A DNA stretch of 64,000 bases. Source: Psettodes erumei. Lineage: Eukaryota; Chordata; Actinopteri; Pleuronectiformes; Psettodidae. Below are positions 34,401 to 47,300 of the stretch, one piece after another. Both the position numbers and the translations under genes were made by a program. Within the stretch, counting starts at the first letter, position 1. Each line of letters starts with the position of its first letter. A model generated the notes under the pieces. That model searched no databases, was not told where the DNA came from, and saw only the letters and a list, made by a program, of their open reading frames with translations. The DNA lies in NCBI GenBank assembly GCA_016785225.1, contig JAFBJZ010000372.1:1-64000 (forward strand), in the 5' to 3' direction.

Positions 34401-37400
34401 ATGATAAACAAACAAACCTCATTTCTGAATGATCCCTCCACATAAACACAGACGCGTCACATTTACGTTGAAAATGAATAATTATTAGTGTTAGAAGCGG
34501 GACGTCATTACAATAATACACATGAAAAAGTAATAGCATGATTATTAAGTTGTTGCTTTTTCAGTACAAATGAGTGTTTGAGCTGGTTTAGGAACTGTGG
34601 GGTGATTAGGTAAATATGACTCTGTAAACGCATAGTATGTTTACAAAGACTATTAGGACAAGACTCACAAATACATTAAACCAAACTTATTATACTGCAC
34701 TTGTCAGTTTTGTGTCTGACACTTAAATGTGCACATCCGTATTTCTTTAACATTTATTTAACCCGGCAGGTCAGGACCTCTCAGAGACGTGTACAGGATC
34801 CTAACCAAGTGCTGTAATACAGTAATTTTCTGCTGTGATGCAGCGAAACTATTGCTCACGCGACACGCCTCCACAGACGTCCTGGTTGCACAGCACAGGA
34901 AGCCACCTGTCTGAGGTACGACTGTGAGAAACCAAGTGATTCATAGAAGAGCACCTACGGCCTGCGTGGTACAACCTGCCCGGCTCGCCGCTCAGCTCAG
35001 CGATACACACCGAGTTACACACAATGCACCCAGTATCTGACCACGCAACCACGCAACAAGATGCTCCTTCATATAAGCCTGAGGGGGCACATGCCGCTCC
35101 GCTGCTCATGAACCTCGACCGGCGACCTGTGGTGACCCTGAATCCAGTTCACGTCACTCTTGTTCGCCTACAGAGCGCCTTTTAGATCTACACCCACCTA
35201 CTCCAACTCAAACCCTCAGGCTCATGTGGCATCCCCTCTGCACAAGGCAGTCTGTGCCCAGACTGTTCTCAACCATGGTGCCCTCTTTATCTTCAGTAAC
35301 GACTTAGTAGACTCATCTGCACCGGGAGCCCCTTCACTCTGAGCCCCCTCACTGGCACCCACTTCTCTACCTGACCTCCTCTCACTTCAAATCCATGATG
35401 AACAGCTCTGAAGGTCAAGAGAGGTGCAACATGCAGCTACATACAGTACCCAGCAAGCTGGCAGCCTGTGTGTGTGTGTGTGTGTGTGTGTGTGATAGGA
35501 AACCTTTGAGGTGCTAGATGAATAGCGTGTCTTCCTGGAGCCAGTGTTGCAGGATGGGAGGGGAAGCAGGAAGTGACTCACGGAGGATCGTAGCTAACGG
35601 GGAAACAGGCTGCGTGCCGCTGGCGGCGCTGATCCAAATCCACAGAGGCCGCACAGCTTCAGTCCCAGCTTCAGTCCCAGCTTCAGTCCTAAAGATAGCA
35701 GGGGACAGCGCCAGAGAAAAAAACTGACAGCAACCTGCTTGTAAAAAATAAATGATTGTAGATCAGGGGGCGTTCTCAAATTATCAACAGACAAAGGAAA
35801 AGAAAATTCAAATAGCCACGGGAAAGAAAGGTCAGTGCAGTGACTACACCCCGCCCGTCTGGTTCTCCAAGGAGCTTAAAATAAACATTTTCTTCTTTTG
35901 TTTTTTTTCTCAATAAAACACAGGAAAAATTAACATTACACAATCCCATTCAGACCGCATATTTCAGATGACAAGGAAACAAAATCAAACAGTTATTTTA
36001 GCCTGCCACGATGAGACATGGCAACTTTTACATGTTTAACTGGTCCTGCTGTCGACACGCTGTAAGAATATCCAGCACATCAGCATCAGTGTGACGGAGT
36101 TTCACACCGGAGAACAGATAAAAAAGATGGAGGCAGCTTTGCTTTGTTGGTGTTAGATCTTTACTGCTGCTAAGGCGACCAAAAAAAATAAAATAAAAAT
36201 CAATAAATAAAAATGCAACGTTAGGCTGAGGGTGACGGCAGAGTGACCAGCTGATCAGATGCATCAGGTTGAGTTGTAACTGGTTGATCATGTATCAACT
36301 TTATTTAAATACTTTAACAGCCTCACCTACAGTGTACAGTTAGAAAACGCCACTCCTCCGAAGACAGGATACTGGTCAAATTTACATACCAAGAAAAAAC
36401 AAAATAAAGGAAAAATTTACAAAACAACAAAGCCATAAAGGAACAAATCAAGGACAACTCTCACGCTTGTAGCTGAAACTCAGCCTCCTGACAGGCTGTT
36501 TGTCGATGGCCCGTCCGGAGGGAGCAAACAGTGAATCTTTTCTGTTAGTTTTAGTCTTTATACACGAAACCAAATAAAAAAATAAGCCTTTCTCCTCCCG
36601 TCACGCGGCCGCCCGCATCCCACTGAGGTGAGTGGTGCTTTCATATTTCCCGACATATAAAATGATGCAAAAATGACAAGTGAGGAAGTATTTTTGACCC
36701 GAAGTATAAAAAAATAAATTAAAATGATCAACATTTATACACAAGTCACGGTCGACGACGAACCCGGCAGCTGTTACACAATCATCTGGAAGTAAAAAAT
36801 AAGAAAGAAAGAAAAAAAAACAAAACAACTTCCATAGGCTTCACTACAATGACCCCCCCCCCACGTTTAAAGGTTTTCAAACAAGCCCGGCGATGAAATC
36901 TTTATCAGGCAAAGATGGGAACAAGCGCCTCGCCCTGATTCACAAGCTGCACTGCAACTGTTCATGGACACAAGCAGGAACTGGTCAGTGCCGGTTTAAA
37001 AACATCCGTCTGACTGCGAACGCTTCCTCTAACTGCTGAGATGAGCGCACGTGTTCAGTTTGTGTGTGTGTTTAAACACGGGTCGCGTTCTCGTCACGGG
37101 GGGGGGACTCCGCAGACTCACGCACTGATCGAAGTTTAGGTCCAAGTCCGTGTCTTATGATTGTCACGCTGCCACCAACCGCTGGAGCCGACAGCTTGTT
37201 AAACTGACTCTGATCAAAACTGCTCATAAAACAAAACACAAAAAAATTAGATAAAATCAAGATGATTTTTTTTTCACGTCACTGAATCAAAGTGTCCTTT
37301 CCTTATGGAGGTGAGAGAAAAAGATCAGAGTCGGCCAATGCAACACCACGAAGCCGTGGCAAACCATCAGCCAGCTAAAATGTGCCACTGGAGCGGGACA

Positions 37401-38482
37401 TGGTGTGTGTGTGTGTGTCTGTGTGCGTCTGTGTGTGTGCGTGACATCAGTCTGAGCAGCTACATCTCTTTCCTCATGTCTACGGTTACAGAAGCTGTTA
37501 GTCATGAACTGGATGCTCTCCAATTTCACAGGCCGATAAAATGAATGCGAACGTCAAAGCCATTTCTGCCTTTTGCAACAAGAGTGTGTGTGTGTGTGTG
37601 TGGGGGGGGCGAACCACAGTGGTGTAGAGAGGCAGTACTGAAAGGTCACAACCAAGGTCAGTTCCTATTACAGCAAAGTTACCTGCTCTGGGTACGAGCG
37701 AAACACCAAATGAAACCGTACATCAGCTGGAGGACATTAAAAATGTCAACACAACAAAATAAATACTAAAAAAAACAAATCAAGCCGATTCAAGTTGAGC
37801 TATTTGCAAATGTTTCTGCAGGAAAGGTGACAAAACATATGCTTTTGTTTTAGACAGAGCAGTTTGTAAAAGGAATAGAGAGGACAGAGCGCAGGCAGTC
37901 ACATTGAGGGCTGTTTGTTGTCAGGTGGGGCAACAGGACTACAGGTGTCGCCTCGCCGCTGCTTTTTAATCACACAAAAAAAAACAACACAAATATTTTG
38001 CTGTGAGAATCTGAGACAAAAAAAATCTGTTTATCTGTTGCCAAGTGTGCTGCCATCCTGAACTGCCCCAAACTGTGGACAAGCACATCAGTTCATAAAT
38101 GAGAAGATTTTTACCAAAAAAATAAAAATGACAGAAATTCAAGGAATAATGAAACAAACTGTGAGTATAAATGTGTTCTTGCTGCTTTCTGAATAACTGT
38201 TTTTCATTAAGCATTGAGATGAAGAGGATACATTTATTTATACATCAATAACTTTGTTTAAAATAAAGATTTAGAGATTAAATTTTAAACCCTTCCCATT
38301 ACCCCACCCACCCCAGGTCTTTTCATAGAATCTGAATCTGCAGTATTTTCTCTCCGGTTTGTTCACAAAGTTTCTCCTCACGAGTCTCACAGCCGCTCGC
38401 CTCAGTGCACTTTCCTCTTTCTGCTCTTCATCAATCCGCCTGGTGTCCAAAAATGTCAGGACGGGCCGGCGGGTCCAGGGGG
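34401..38482 (-). other. intergenic sequence and zc3h4 3' UTR
   Basis: No coding exon was recognised. The part next to zc3h4 should be its 3' UTR: candidate minus-strand AATAAA signals are at 38233-38238 and 36300-36305, which would give UTRs of about 0.25 or 2.2 kb. The AT-rich, homopolymer-rich texture of 35.9-38.3 kb favours the longer form. Also present are a (TG)n tract at about 35467-35492 and a 12-bp unit (CAGCTTCAGTCC) repeated in tandem near 35655-35690. Confidence 0.45.
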
Positions 38483-41400
38483 TCACTGGCAGAAGGGCGA
38501 GGCCGTGGGGTCGAAGCCTTTGAAAACGTCCTTCAGCGAGGCGTTGTCCTGCTCGGCGGCCGCCTGCTCAGGCTGCGCCGGGCTGTTTCCTCCGAACGGG
38601 CTACTCGTCCCGCCGGGTTTGGCCGCCTGCTTCACCACACCAAACAGCGAGGACACGGGCAGGTTGTGGACGCCCGCGGGCCCCTGGTCCGTGGCGGCTC
38701 CAGGGGCACCCTGGCCCCCGGCTGCTGTTGCGCCGGCCCCAGCGGGCCCCCCCTGGGTCGTGGAGTTAGGCGAGGGTGCGGGCTTGGGCCGGGGCCGGTT
38801 ATAGCTGTTGTATCGATCGGTCCCTTGCTCCCCGCTCTTCTCCGGCTCTGGTTGGTCCAAGGCGGACTTCCGAACAAACAGTGGCTCCTTGGACTTGGGT
38901 TTACTTGCCGGGGGGTCACTGGGTTTGGACTCTGTGCTGGCTGAGTTGGGGGAGTTGTTCGAGCCGCCGGTACCGGGGCTGCCTGGTTTGTTAGTCCGAG
39001 GGTCATACAGACTGATGCTGCTCAGCACACTGGCTCCCCCTGGTGCCCCGGCGCCCACGCCGCGCCCCGCCCCGCCGGACGAGAGCAGCCGCGGGTCGTA
39101 GGGGGCGATGGTCGGGGGGGAAGAGCTAGCCGTCGTTACCGGAGACGTCGAGGGGACGGGCGGGGAGGTGGGTTCAGATGGCTGCTTCAGTGTCGACTTC
39201 TGTGGCTGGAGGCGGGGGTCTGTGGGGCCTTTACGGGCCACGCGGGGGTCCGCCGGCTTTTCCGCAGGCGCAGCGGGCGTGGGCGGAGACGGACCCAGCA
39301 TCGAGGCCGAGGAGGCGGGTAAGAGAGGAGGGGAGGGGGTCTGCGACGGGCTGGAGTTTACAGTTTTCAAGATACGAGACAGCAGCTCAAAGTCTGGGAG
39401 GGAGGAGGAGGAGGCAGAGGAGGAGGAGGAGGAGGAGGAGGCAGCAGGCGGGTCCAAGTGGGGAGGAGACTGTACGGGAGGGGTCTGCGAGTGGGGGAGC
39501 GACGTGTGGTGCTGCTGCTGAGCGCGGGACAGACGTGGGTCCATAGAGGACACAGGAGGGATGCCCGGTGGGAGGGGAAGGAGGTCCTGCTTGGGGATGG
39601 GGAGGGGAAGGAGGTCTTCGGGAGACCAGGTGATGGTTTTGGCGAAGACCGGCATGTGGAGAAGGATATCCTTCTTGATGTGGCTGAACTGCTGCAGCTG
39701 AGAGCGTGGGTCCCTCAGAGCCATGCCCATGAGCGGGTCCAGAGGGATCGGTACCGGTTTGTCCCGCAGGACCCGTTCCGTCTCCTCCTCTTCCGCCGCT
39801 GGGGCCGTAAGTGGCGGGGGCTTGTAGACCAGAGGGGGCTCCGGTTTAGCGGCGGGCGGCGAGTGGGACCCACCCGACGCGGTGGCCACAGCTAGCCGGG
39901 CCAGCCTGGGGTCGGCGGGCGGGCCGGCAGAAGACGCGGCGGACATGGAGTGGGGGGAGTCGGAGATTTGGCCCGAGTCTGGAGCGCGTGCCAGGCGTGG
40001 GTCCCGGGCCAGGCGGGGGTCAGCTGGGCGGGCCGGTGGGTGGGCGGGGGAGGCCTTCTGCAGGCGGGGGTCACTCGGGGGGCCGTCAGATTTCTGGGGG
40101 GCCTGGGTCTGCTGACGGAGCGTCTTCAGGATCGATGTCACGCTGCCGCCGCCGTCCTCGTCCTCGCTGGAGTACCAGTTCCCTGAATCACCTGGAGGGA
40201 GGGAGACAGTTAACTCAGGAGATGAGGCGTGATGAAAACATTCATACGTTCACTGAGGAGACGCGACTGTGTTTAAATAACGGGTTTTCACCAGGACTAC
40301 CTTCAGTGTCTCTGCTCTTCTCTGCCCCCCCCTCGGCCATCCTGCGAGCCCTCTCCTCTTCCTCCTGCTGCTTCTGCTGGATCCTCATGAACAGGACCCG
40401 CTGCGCCGGGGGCAGGAAGTCCGGAACAGAAATCCCTCCCTGATTGGCCGACGCTCCGTTGGCGGGGCCCTCTTGGCCGCCCGACTGATTACCGAATTTC
40501 CCGGCTCCTCCTCTGTCGTCCATGCCGGCGAAACCCTGGTAGTTGTCGCCTGGACGGGAGCCCCCGCAGGCTCGTTAGTATGACAACAATCGCTCGAAAA
40601 ATGTCGTGCACAGAAACAAGCTAACGGTATTTCTTTTTGAAGTACTCACCTTCTTGTACCACCCCCTCCATACCCTCCTGCTGGTTGTAGAAGTTATTGA
40701 AGAAGGGTCCTCCACCCTGATTGGGACCTGGGGGCATAGGACCTCCGTGCGGGGGGCCCTCGCCGGGTGCAAATCCTCCCATCATGGGTGGCCCGCCGGG
40801 CCCCATGTTGGGCGGCCCCTGGTTCATCCCCAGGTTGGGGCCCATGTTCTGCATGTCGGGGGACATCATGCCGGGAGGGGTGGGGAAGCAGGGTGGGGAG
40901 GCACCCGGGCCCCCTTGGGTTCCAGGTGCCGCAGTCTGACCCTGGGTGCCAGTGGGAGTCTGGCTCCTGATACAAGAGGCAGAATATTGTTAAACACTCA
41001 CAGTGAGTGAGAATCATCACAAAATGTTGAACACAACAGCACACAGTCGCGTCGCTCACCTGACGGCCAGTTTCTGAGCCAGCTGACCCGTCGGCTGAAC
41101 TTTAATCTCGAACAACGAGGGGATTTTCTTCCCTGCACCGCCTCCCCCACCAGAACAAGGGGGCGGGGGGCCCATGTGGGGAGGAGGGCAGTTGGGATAT
41201 GGGGGCCCCTCTGGGAAGGGACTTCCATCGGGGCCGAGGACGGGGGGACCAGGGCAGGGATTAGGCACAGGAATAGGCCCTGGTCCTGGGGGCCCTTTGC
41301 CAGCAATGGGCCCCTGGGCGGGTCCGGGCGGGCCCCCGAAGTCGCCTGCCGGCGGCCCGCCAAACTCCCCGGGTCCCGCGTTGGCGTCTACGGGAACGGG

Positions 41401-44301
41401 CCGGGGAGGGGTGGGGAGGAGGCCGACTCCTGGAGGGGGTTTGGGGAGAGGATTGATTCCTTGCTTCTTCAGCTCCTCCACCTCCTTCTCATCCTCAGCT
41501 CCTGCCTCCGCGTCCTCCGCCAACATCTGGAGAACCAAAAGAATCCAAGGATGAGTGGATCTGAGATGTTTTCTGAAGGTATTCAAGAAAACACTTTGGA
41601 CCTTTGAGTAACTTCAAAGTTTTATTAGACTTTTTAAATCTCTACAGGGGTCACAGGAAATGGATGAGCAGGGTTAGAGAGAGAGACCTCACCTTGTTGA
41701 GCAGCTCCTGAGTGTCGTCGTTGAGGGCATCGTGCGAGAACATACAGTCGTCACCATTGACACAGTTACCCGTGGTGTGGAACAGCTTACAGGGGAATTC
41801 ACGTGGCACAGGAGTCAAGGAGAAACGCTCACACACAAAGGAACAGTCATGCAAACCCATCAATGACTCAACTTAGACTAACGTAACGTCGCGCTGCGTG
41901 GTTCGTCGTGAAGGATATCGTGCATGTAGGGACAGTGGTCGGCTCGGGCGCAGAATCCAGTTATGTAGAACTTGCACAGCTCCTTCTTCTTCGGCAGCTC
42001 GATGTCGTGGCTGAAGTTGCAGTGGTCCCCCTGGTGGCGACAAGAGGCCGTGAGGAGATGTGCGAGTCTGAGCGCTTGTGACGTGCAGGTTTCACACAGC
42101 GGCCGATACAAAACTTATAGGCTAAAAAGAACATCATCAATTGAATGATGAAACAATGAGCCGTCTTACCCAGGTGCACCTCCCCTCGATGTAGTACTTG
42201 CAGATGGCCTTTCCTTTCTTATCCTGATGCTTGTCATTGTGATTCCTCCTCCCAAGGCCCGGTCCGTCACCTCCATCCTACAGCGCACACAAATACAAAC
42301 CAACACGCGTGTGTTAACTCTGCACGATCTGATCTGTCGTGGTCTAACAACATCGTTGTTCTAACAACATCTACGAAAGCCTCACCCCGTTGTCCATGTC
42401 GTTGTTGTCATCGTCCATGCCCATGTCTCCTCTTCCTCTGCCCCGGTTTCGACCCTTTCCTCCTCTCATCATCCCCCGCCCTCCTTTACCTCTGCCCCGC
42501 CCGCGGCCTCCTTTACCTCCTGCGGCAGAAATGAAGCATGAGAGCGTCAGACACAAGTGTGGAAGGAAGACGCTGGATCCAGAAGTTAGCAGCCATTTCT
42601 CAGAGAAAGAGAAACAGCGCACGCAAACTTGGCCGGCGACCCGAGGTCCAAACTCACCTCTGCCTCTGTCCTTGCACTTCTTGTACTGATTGAGTTCTTT
42701 TGAGTAGTCATCATAATCATCCTCCCCCATGTTGTCGTAGTCATCTTCTCCATACTGTGAGGACGGATTAAACGGGTCATTAGCATGTCGTCACGACGAC
42801 GACCATCAGCATCAGCTTGGAACTAGACATGAAGGAGCTTATTTCCTGAATTTTAATCATTTCATTGCTTCTGCAGTGAGATTACATTTTGCCCATTGTA
42901 AATAGTGATCAACAACTTGTTCCCCGGATTTTGCCCAAAACAAATACACAACAGACTTTGTCCTGAGCTGTGGACCTCACCTCCATCTCGTCACCGTATC
43001 CATCTCCATCGTCATTGTCTCCTCCCATCTTTCCGCATCCGCCTCGTCCTCCTCTCCCTCTGCCTCCTCCTCTGCCCCTCCTCCCTCCCCTCATCCCTCC
43101 GCGGCCTCTCTGGTTTTTCATGCGACCTTTGCCCCCTGCAGAAACACAGACACAAAGAGAGAAGTGAGCGAGACTGCCAATGACTTATCTGAGGAATTTG
43201 GATTGATAAAGTTCTGGCAAATAAGTTCCGTTGTGTGACTGTGCACATGAAGCTGTGTCACAAGCACAGACACGAGCACATGGTGATGAACATGCTGCAA
43301 AAGAATCCACATCAAGGGACCTGTCCACAACATCTGGTACATCCTGAGTTTTATTCACTGTGTTTAGTCTCAGTGAAAACTGGATCAAATCTCAGACGGG
43401 CAAATGTTTAGCACGCAGCAAGTCCAACTTTCAGTGCCAAAGTTTTTTAACCGAAACTGCCGCAAACCCACCTCGCCCGCCACGGCCGCCCCCTCCCTCC
43501 TTGGCCTTGCGGTACTGGTTGAGCTCCTTGGTGAAGTCGTCGTAGTCCTCCTCCACCATGTCCTCTTCTTCCTCCCCCTCGTAGTTGTCTTCCTCGTAGT
43601 CGTCGTAGCCTCCGTAGCTCTGCTTGTCCATCTTCATGTAGCCTCCCTTCTTTGAGCTGCTGTAGCCCCCGTGAGGCTGGAGACAAATGAAGAGTCCAAA
43701 AATACTTAGCATCAAAAGTCTTGTTTGTCAAGATGTTGATGTGGACAATGCTTGCTCTTCAGACTTACAGCGGGGGGGTACGGGGGGCTGTACTCTCTAT
43801 ACTTCCTCTTCTCGCTGGGACTGTAGTCAGAGTCGTCACTGTAGTCCGAGTGGTCGTCATCAGAGGACGCGTGACGCTGGAAGACAGAGAGAGAAAGACA
43901 GAGACGTAAGAGACGGACACAGGTTTGCATCTGTGAGGAGGATGCAGAGGAGTGGACGGCCATTTTTCTGTTCTGCCGCTGTCGGCGTTCTCACTTTGTG
44001 TTTGGATTTGCGTTTCTTCTTCGCCCTCCTCTTCTCCCTCTCACGCTCCCGCTCTTTCTTCCGCTTCCTCTTGCGCCGGTGGGAACGCTCGTCCTCGGAA
44101 CCGCTGCTGGCGTGGCGCTCCCTGCTCCGCCGCGGCCTCTCCCCGGCCCCGTCCCCTCCGGCCTCGCCGCCTCCGCCCGCTTCGTCTCCCCCGTCGCCGC
44201 CCGCTCCTCCCGCTGTGGACGCACCTCCACCCATGTCCTCCTCCTCCACTTCTCCCCCATCATCTTCCAGCTCACCTTCCTCCAGCTCCCCATCCTCTGG
44301 C
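38483..44301 (-). CDS. zc3h4: zinc finger CCCH-type protein 4 (5' end incomplete)
   Basis: Nuclear RNA-binding protein that acts with WDR82 to terminate unproductive and non-coding transcription. Resolved exons in transcript order: 44301-43995, 43876-43769, 43676-43472, 43135-42981, 42754-42658, 42519-42386, 42277-42170, 42030-41919, 41802-41693, 41526-41060, 40966-40650, 40549-40301, 40191-38483. Phases all join, giving 1358 aa plus an unseen first exon; human is about 1300 aa. Seen: EDGELEEGELEDD start region, Arg/Lys/Glu-rich KRKKERERERE block, SPSEKRKYREYSPPY, two copies of a D-Y-D-D-F/Y-x-KELNQY box, RG-rich stretches, and three CCCH fingers (CKYYIEGRCTWGDHCNFSH, CKFYITGFCARADHCPYMH, CKLFHTTGNCVNGDDCMFSH). 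Then come a Gly/Pro-rich region, many DPRL/DPRV repeats and the conserved end DVFKGFDPTASPFCQ. The intron 41803-41918 is U12-type AT-AC. The first exon must end in phase 2 and was not securely found. Confidence 0.95.
41803..41918 (-). other. zc3h4: U12-type AT-AC intron of zc3h4
   Basis: The 116-bp intron begins ATATCCTTC and ends in CAC, with a TCCTTGAC branch sequence whose branch A (41815) is 12 bases from the 3' end. These are the hallmarks of a minor-spliceosome AT-AC intron. Splicing it joins CAC-G to GT-GAA, restoring the conserved HGEFPCK junction between fingers 2 and 3. No GT-AG alternative keeps the frame. Confidence 0.93.
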
Positions 44302-47300
44302 CTGTTTGTGGAAGAACATAAATATACCTCATCTGCTGCAGTTGACAGGACATACGTTTAAATTGATAAATGTGTAATAAAATGATTAATAAAACGTTCA
44401 GTGATAAATGATGAATCAGTAGGAAAACGAGTACAGAGGGTTGGTTTAATTAAAAAAATTATATCAGACGATAAGTCTTCTGTTTAAAGGTGAATGAGTA
44501 AAACACGGGTTTATAAATGTGTACATATTTTTTCAAGGTGTCATTGGAGCTTAACACATCATTAATAGTACAACATTTAGAAAATAATGTGCAGTAATAG
44601 TTGATGACTATTATGCAAAACAGATTAATGACAATCCCTGGTTAATAAAATGTATTTCCTTGGACCCACTTGGAATTCTTGGAATTTCATCCATGAACCA
44701 CACAATGACATTTCTGTGCACTGAGACAAACGGTGTGTGAGTTCAACACCTGTGTGCGCCTGTCATTCTGCCAGGTGTATTTACACAGCGCCTGTACTCC
44801 TCACTGACGTTTGCCTGTTTCAACTATGGGCCCAAATACTTCTGCACAGATGCCCCCGGAACATGAGCATTAAAAATACCAAGAGGGAAACAAGGACTTC
44901 CCTGAAACTGTGTCACCCGTGCACACACACGTCAAGCACAACCGAAGAGCGTCTTCTTCACACGCTGTTTTACTGATGCAAACACACACCCGACATCAGT
45001 GTCACCAGCCAAACAACCAGAAGTCAATACATCCAGCAGTGCGTTAAACTTGTGTGTGCGCAGCGGCTTCATGTGCGTTCAATGAAAACCTGTGTATTTA
45101 ACCACACCATATGAATGACGTGCAACTTTATTCTTCTTCATCCTCAAGGGATTAAAACAGGCCTGCACAAGCATCACATGTAATTTTGTGTTACTCACAA
45201 ACAAACACACACACACACACACATAACAAAAGGTGAAACCCCCACAATGCCCGAGGCTGAGGGGTTCCTGGATGAGAACCGACCGATGCTCTGCCACGGT
45301 GGTCAACTGACAGGGCAGGACCCTCACACCACAGCTCACATGCAGGCCCTGACCGCTTCCTTCAGCGAGTGGTGGCTGAGACGACATGGGGGAGTTTTTT
45401 TTTTTTGGGGGGTGGGGGGGTGACAGTCCTGGCTCTACCACACAGGCCCACACCCACAGTAAGACGACGAGTAGTGTGTGCAGCGGGCCAGCAGTGAGAC
45501 CTGAAGCCAGGGCGACTTGAGCGACGCTCTACAGTGTTTGATTATTAAAAAGACGTTTGGTTTTCTACATTTGACAAATGAGCGCACGGCGAGATGAGAC
45601 AACGCAGGCGACCTGCTTTCAAACTGCACCGTGCTCACGTACGCTGCAACGCACCACATCCTCTGGAGAGCGCACAGCGATCGGTCTCAACGATCGCACA
45701 CAAACACATCACCGTCATCAGCTCGACCGAAACTGAACCGAGGCCACCTACGCACCTCTGAAAACGCAGTCCTCGCCTCATCAAAAGTTGCTGACTCTAT
45801 TTGACCCGAGTGAAGCCCAAAGAAGGTATTATTTCTTCAGCCCCTCCGGTTCTGAAGGAACTCTGGGTTTTTACGCAGCAAAGTTATCCAGGTAACACAG
45901 TTAACCTGTTTACAGGCCCCCGGTGTAAAGCCTGAAGCCGCCCCGCGTACAACACGCTCCCAACCAGAACAAGTAACAATATCTGCCTTTGTATTTGGGC
46001 TCATTTGCTCTGGAACCGAAGCCAGAACAAAATTTAAACCTTGCCGTCTGAGAGAAAGAGTCTCAGTGACTTTCAGCCTCTGTTATTCTGCCCAAAGTAG
46101 CTCGCAAGCCTTCAGTCAACTTTTCATCTCCCCCTCTCCAACACTTTGCTCGACGGGTTCTTTGTTCCGCACCGACTTTGAATCCAAAAGCCACAAGCTC
46201 AGGAGTTTCACCTCGACAGCCAAGTCATTTCTCCACCTCACAGTGAGCATGTGATATGTAAAGGCGGCCTGTTAATCAAAACGCATCAGAGCGAGGCGCA
46301 AGGAAGAACTCTTGACTCTGACACACACAGCACGGGGATGTGGCCGTGTTATGGAAGCAGGTTGTTGTTGCAGCAGCGGGGAGTGGCGGGGATCCGCTGG
46401 GAGCCGGAGCCGATCAAGATGCTGCTACACAAACATCAGCTGCTGCCAACACTGTGCCAGCATGGAGGAATGATTTAGAAACGCAGCCCAGCCCCGTCCA
46501 GACTCCAACAAGCCTCACCGAGCCCAAAACGAACGGGCCGGGTCAGCGTACACCTAATAAATCCCACAAACACAAACAAGAGCGAGGAAGAACCTGTTGT
46601 GTAGACACCTTAATGAGTTACCGATTAGACCCCGCACGTCCAAGTGTGGTAAAGTCCACGCGAGAACAAATTTCAAATCCATCAATGCTACATCAGCTGT
46701 GGGAACGCGGCGTACGAAGTTCTGAAAGTTCAACAGAATCACAAGATTATTGTCACCCCTTCAGGATTTACCATGCATTATGGCACATTATTAGCTCAGC
46801 GGATGAGTCCAATCAATTCAATCAATTCTATAAGTAAAGGGCCATTATTAAAATGGGGAATACTCACTGTGACAGGGTTTCTTCACATTTTTGCACTCAA
46901 AACCATTGGAAAAGTTTGGGGGATTTTCCCCCCTACTGCTTTTTAGGGACTCTAAGTGGGTTTTATGGGACTGGGAGTGGGGGGGCCAACTGGGTAACAG
47001 CAAATTTGCCAACTGGGGACTGTTGGAAAAGGGAACTTTGTGTTTGACTTGAAAATACTTCTGGGATGCTTTGCAGACGTTTTTACACATTTTTTTTTTT
47101 TGGGGGGGGGACTTTTGTGGGTGTCTGGGCGACTGTGAATAAAAGTGATATGTTAGACAAAAAATATACATGAAGCGACAAGCGAGCACGGGCGCGTGCG
47201 TGAGGCTAGCGTGTGTAAATTAATTCTATTTTTAAAAAATTGATTAGTGGCTACATTTTAAAACTCTACATTATAGATTTTGAGTTTTGCGAAGAAACCC

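Noticed and set aside
38405..40443. Several long plus-strand open frames opposite the last zc3h4 exon
   Set aside because: They are antisense shadows of a GC-rich, proline/serine-rich coding exon whose minus-strand product matches ZC3H4 to its conserved end.
40694..41607. Gly/Pro-rich open frames on both strands over zc3h4 exons
   Set aside because: Frame and antisense shadows of GGN/CCN-rich coding sequence; only one minus frame links in phase to its neighbours.
43687..44377. Ser/Pro-rich plus-strand open frames
   Set aside because: Antisense of the Arg/Lys/Glu-rich zc3h4 exons at 44301-43769.
46868..47189. Minus-strand frame ending at a gtgagt donor as zc3h4 exon 1
   Set aside because: In the needed phase the frame has a TGA shortly upstream and no ATG; the open frame seen there is out of phase.
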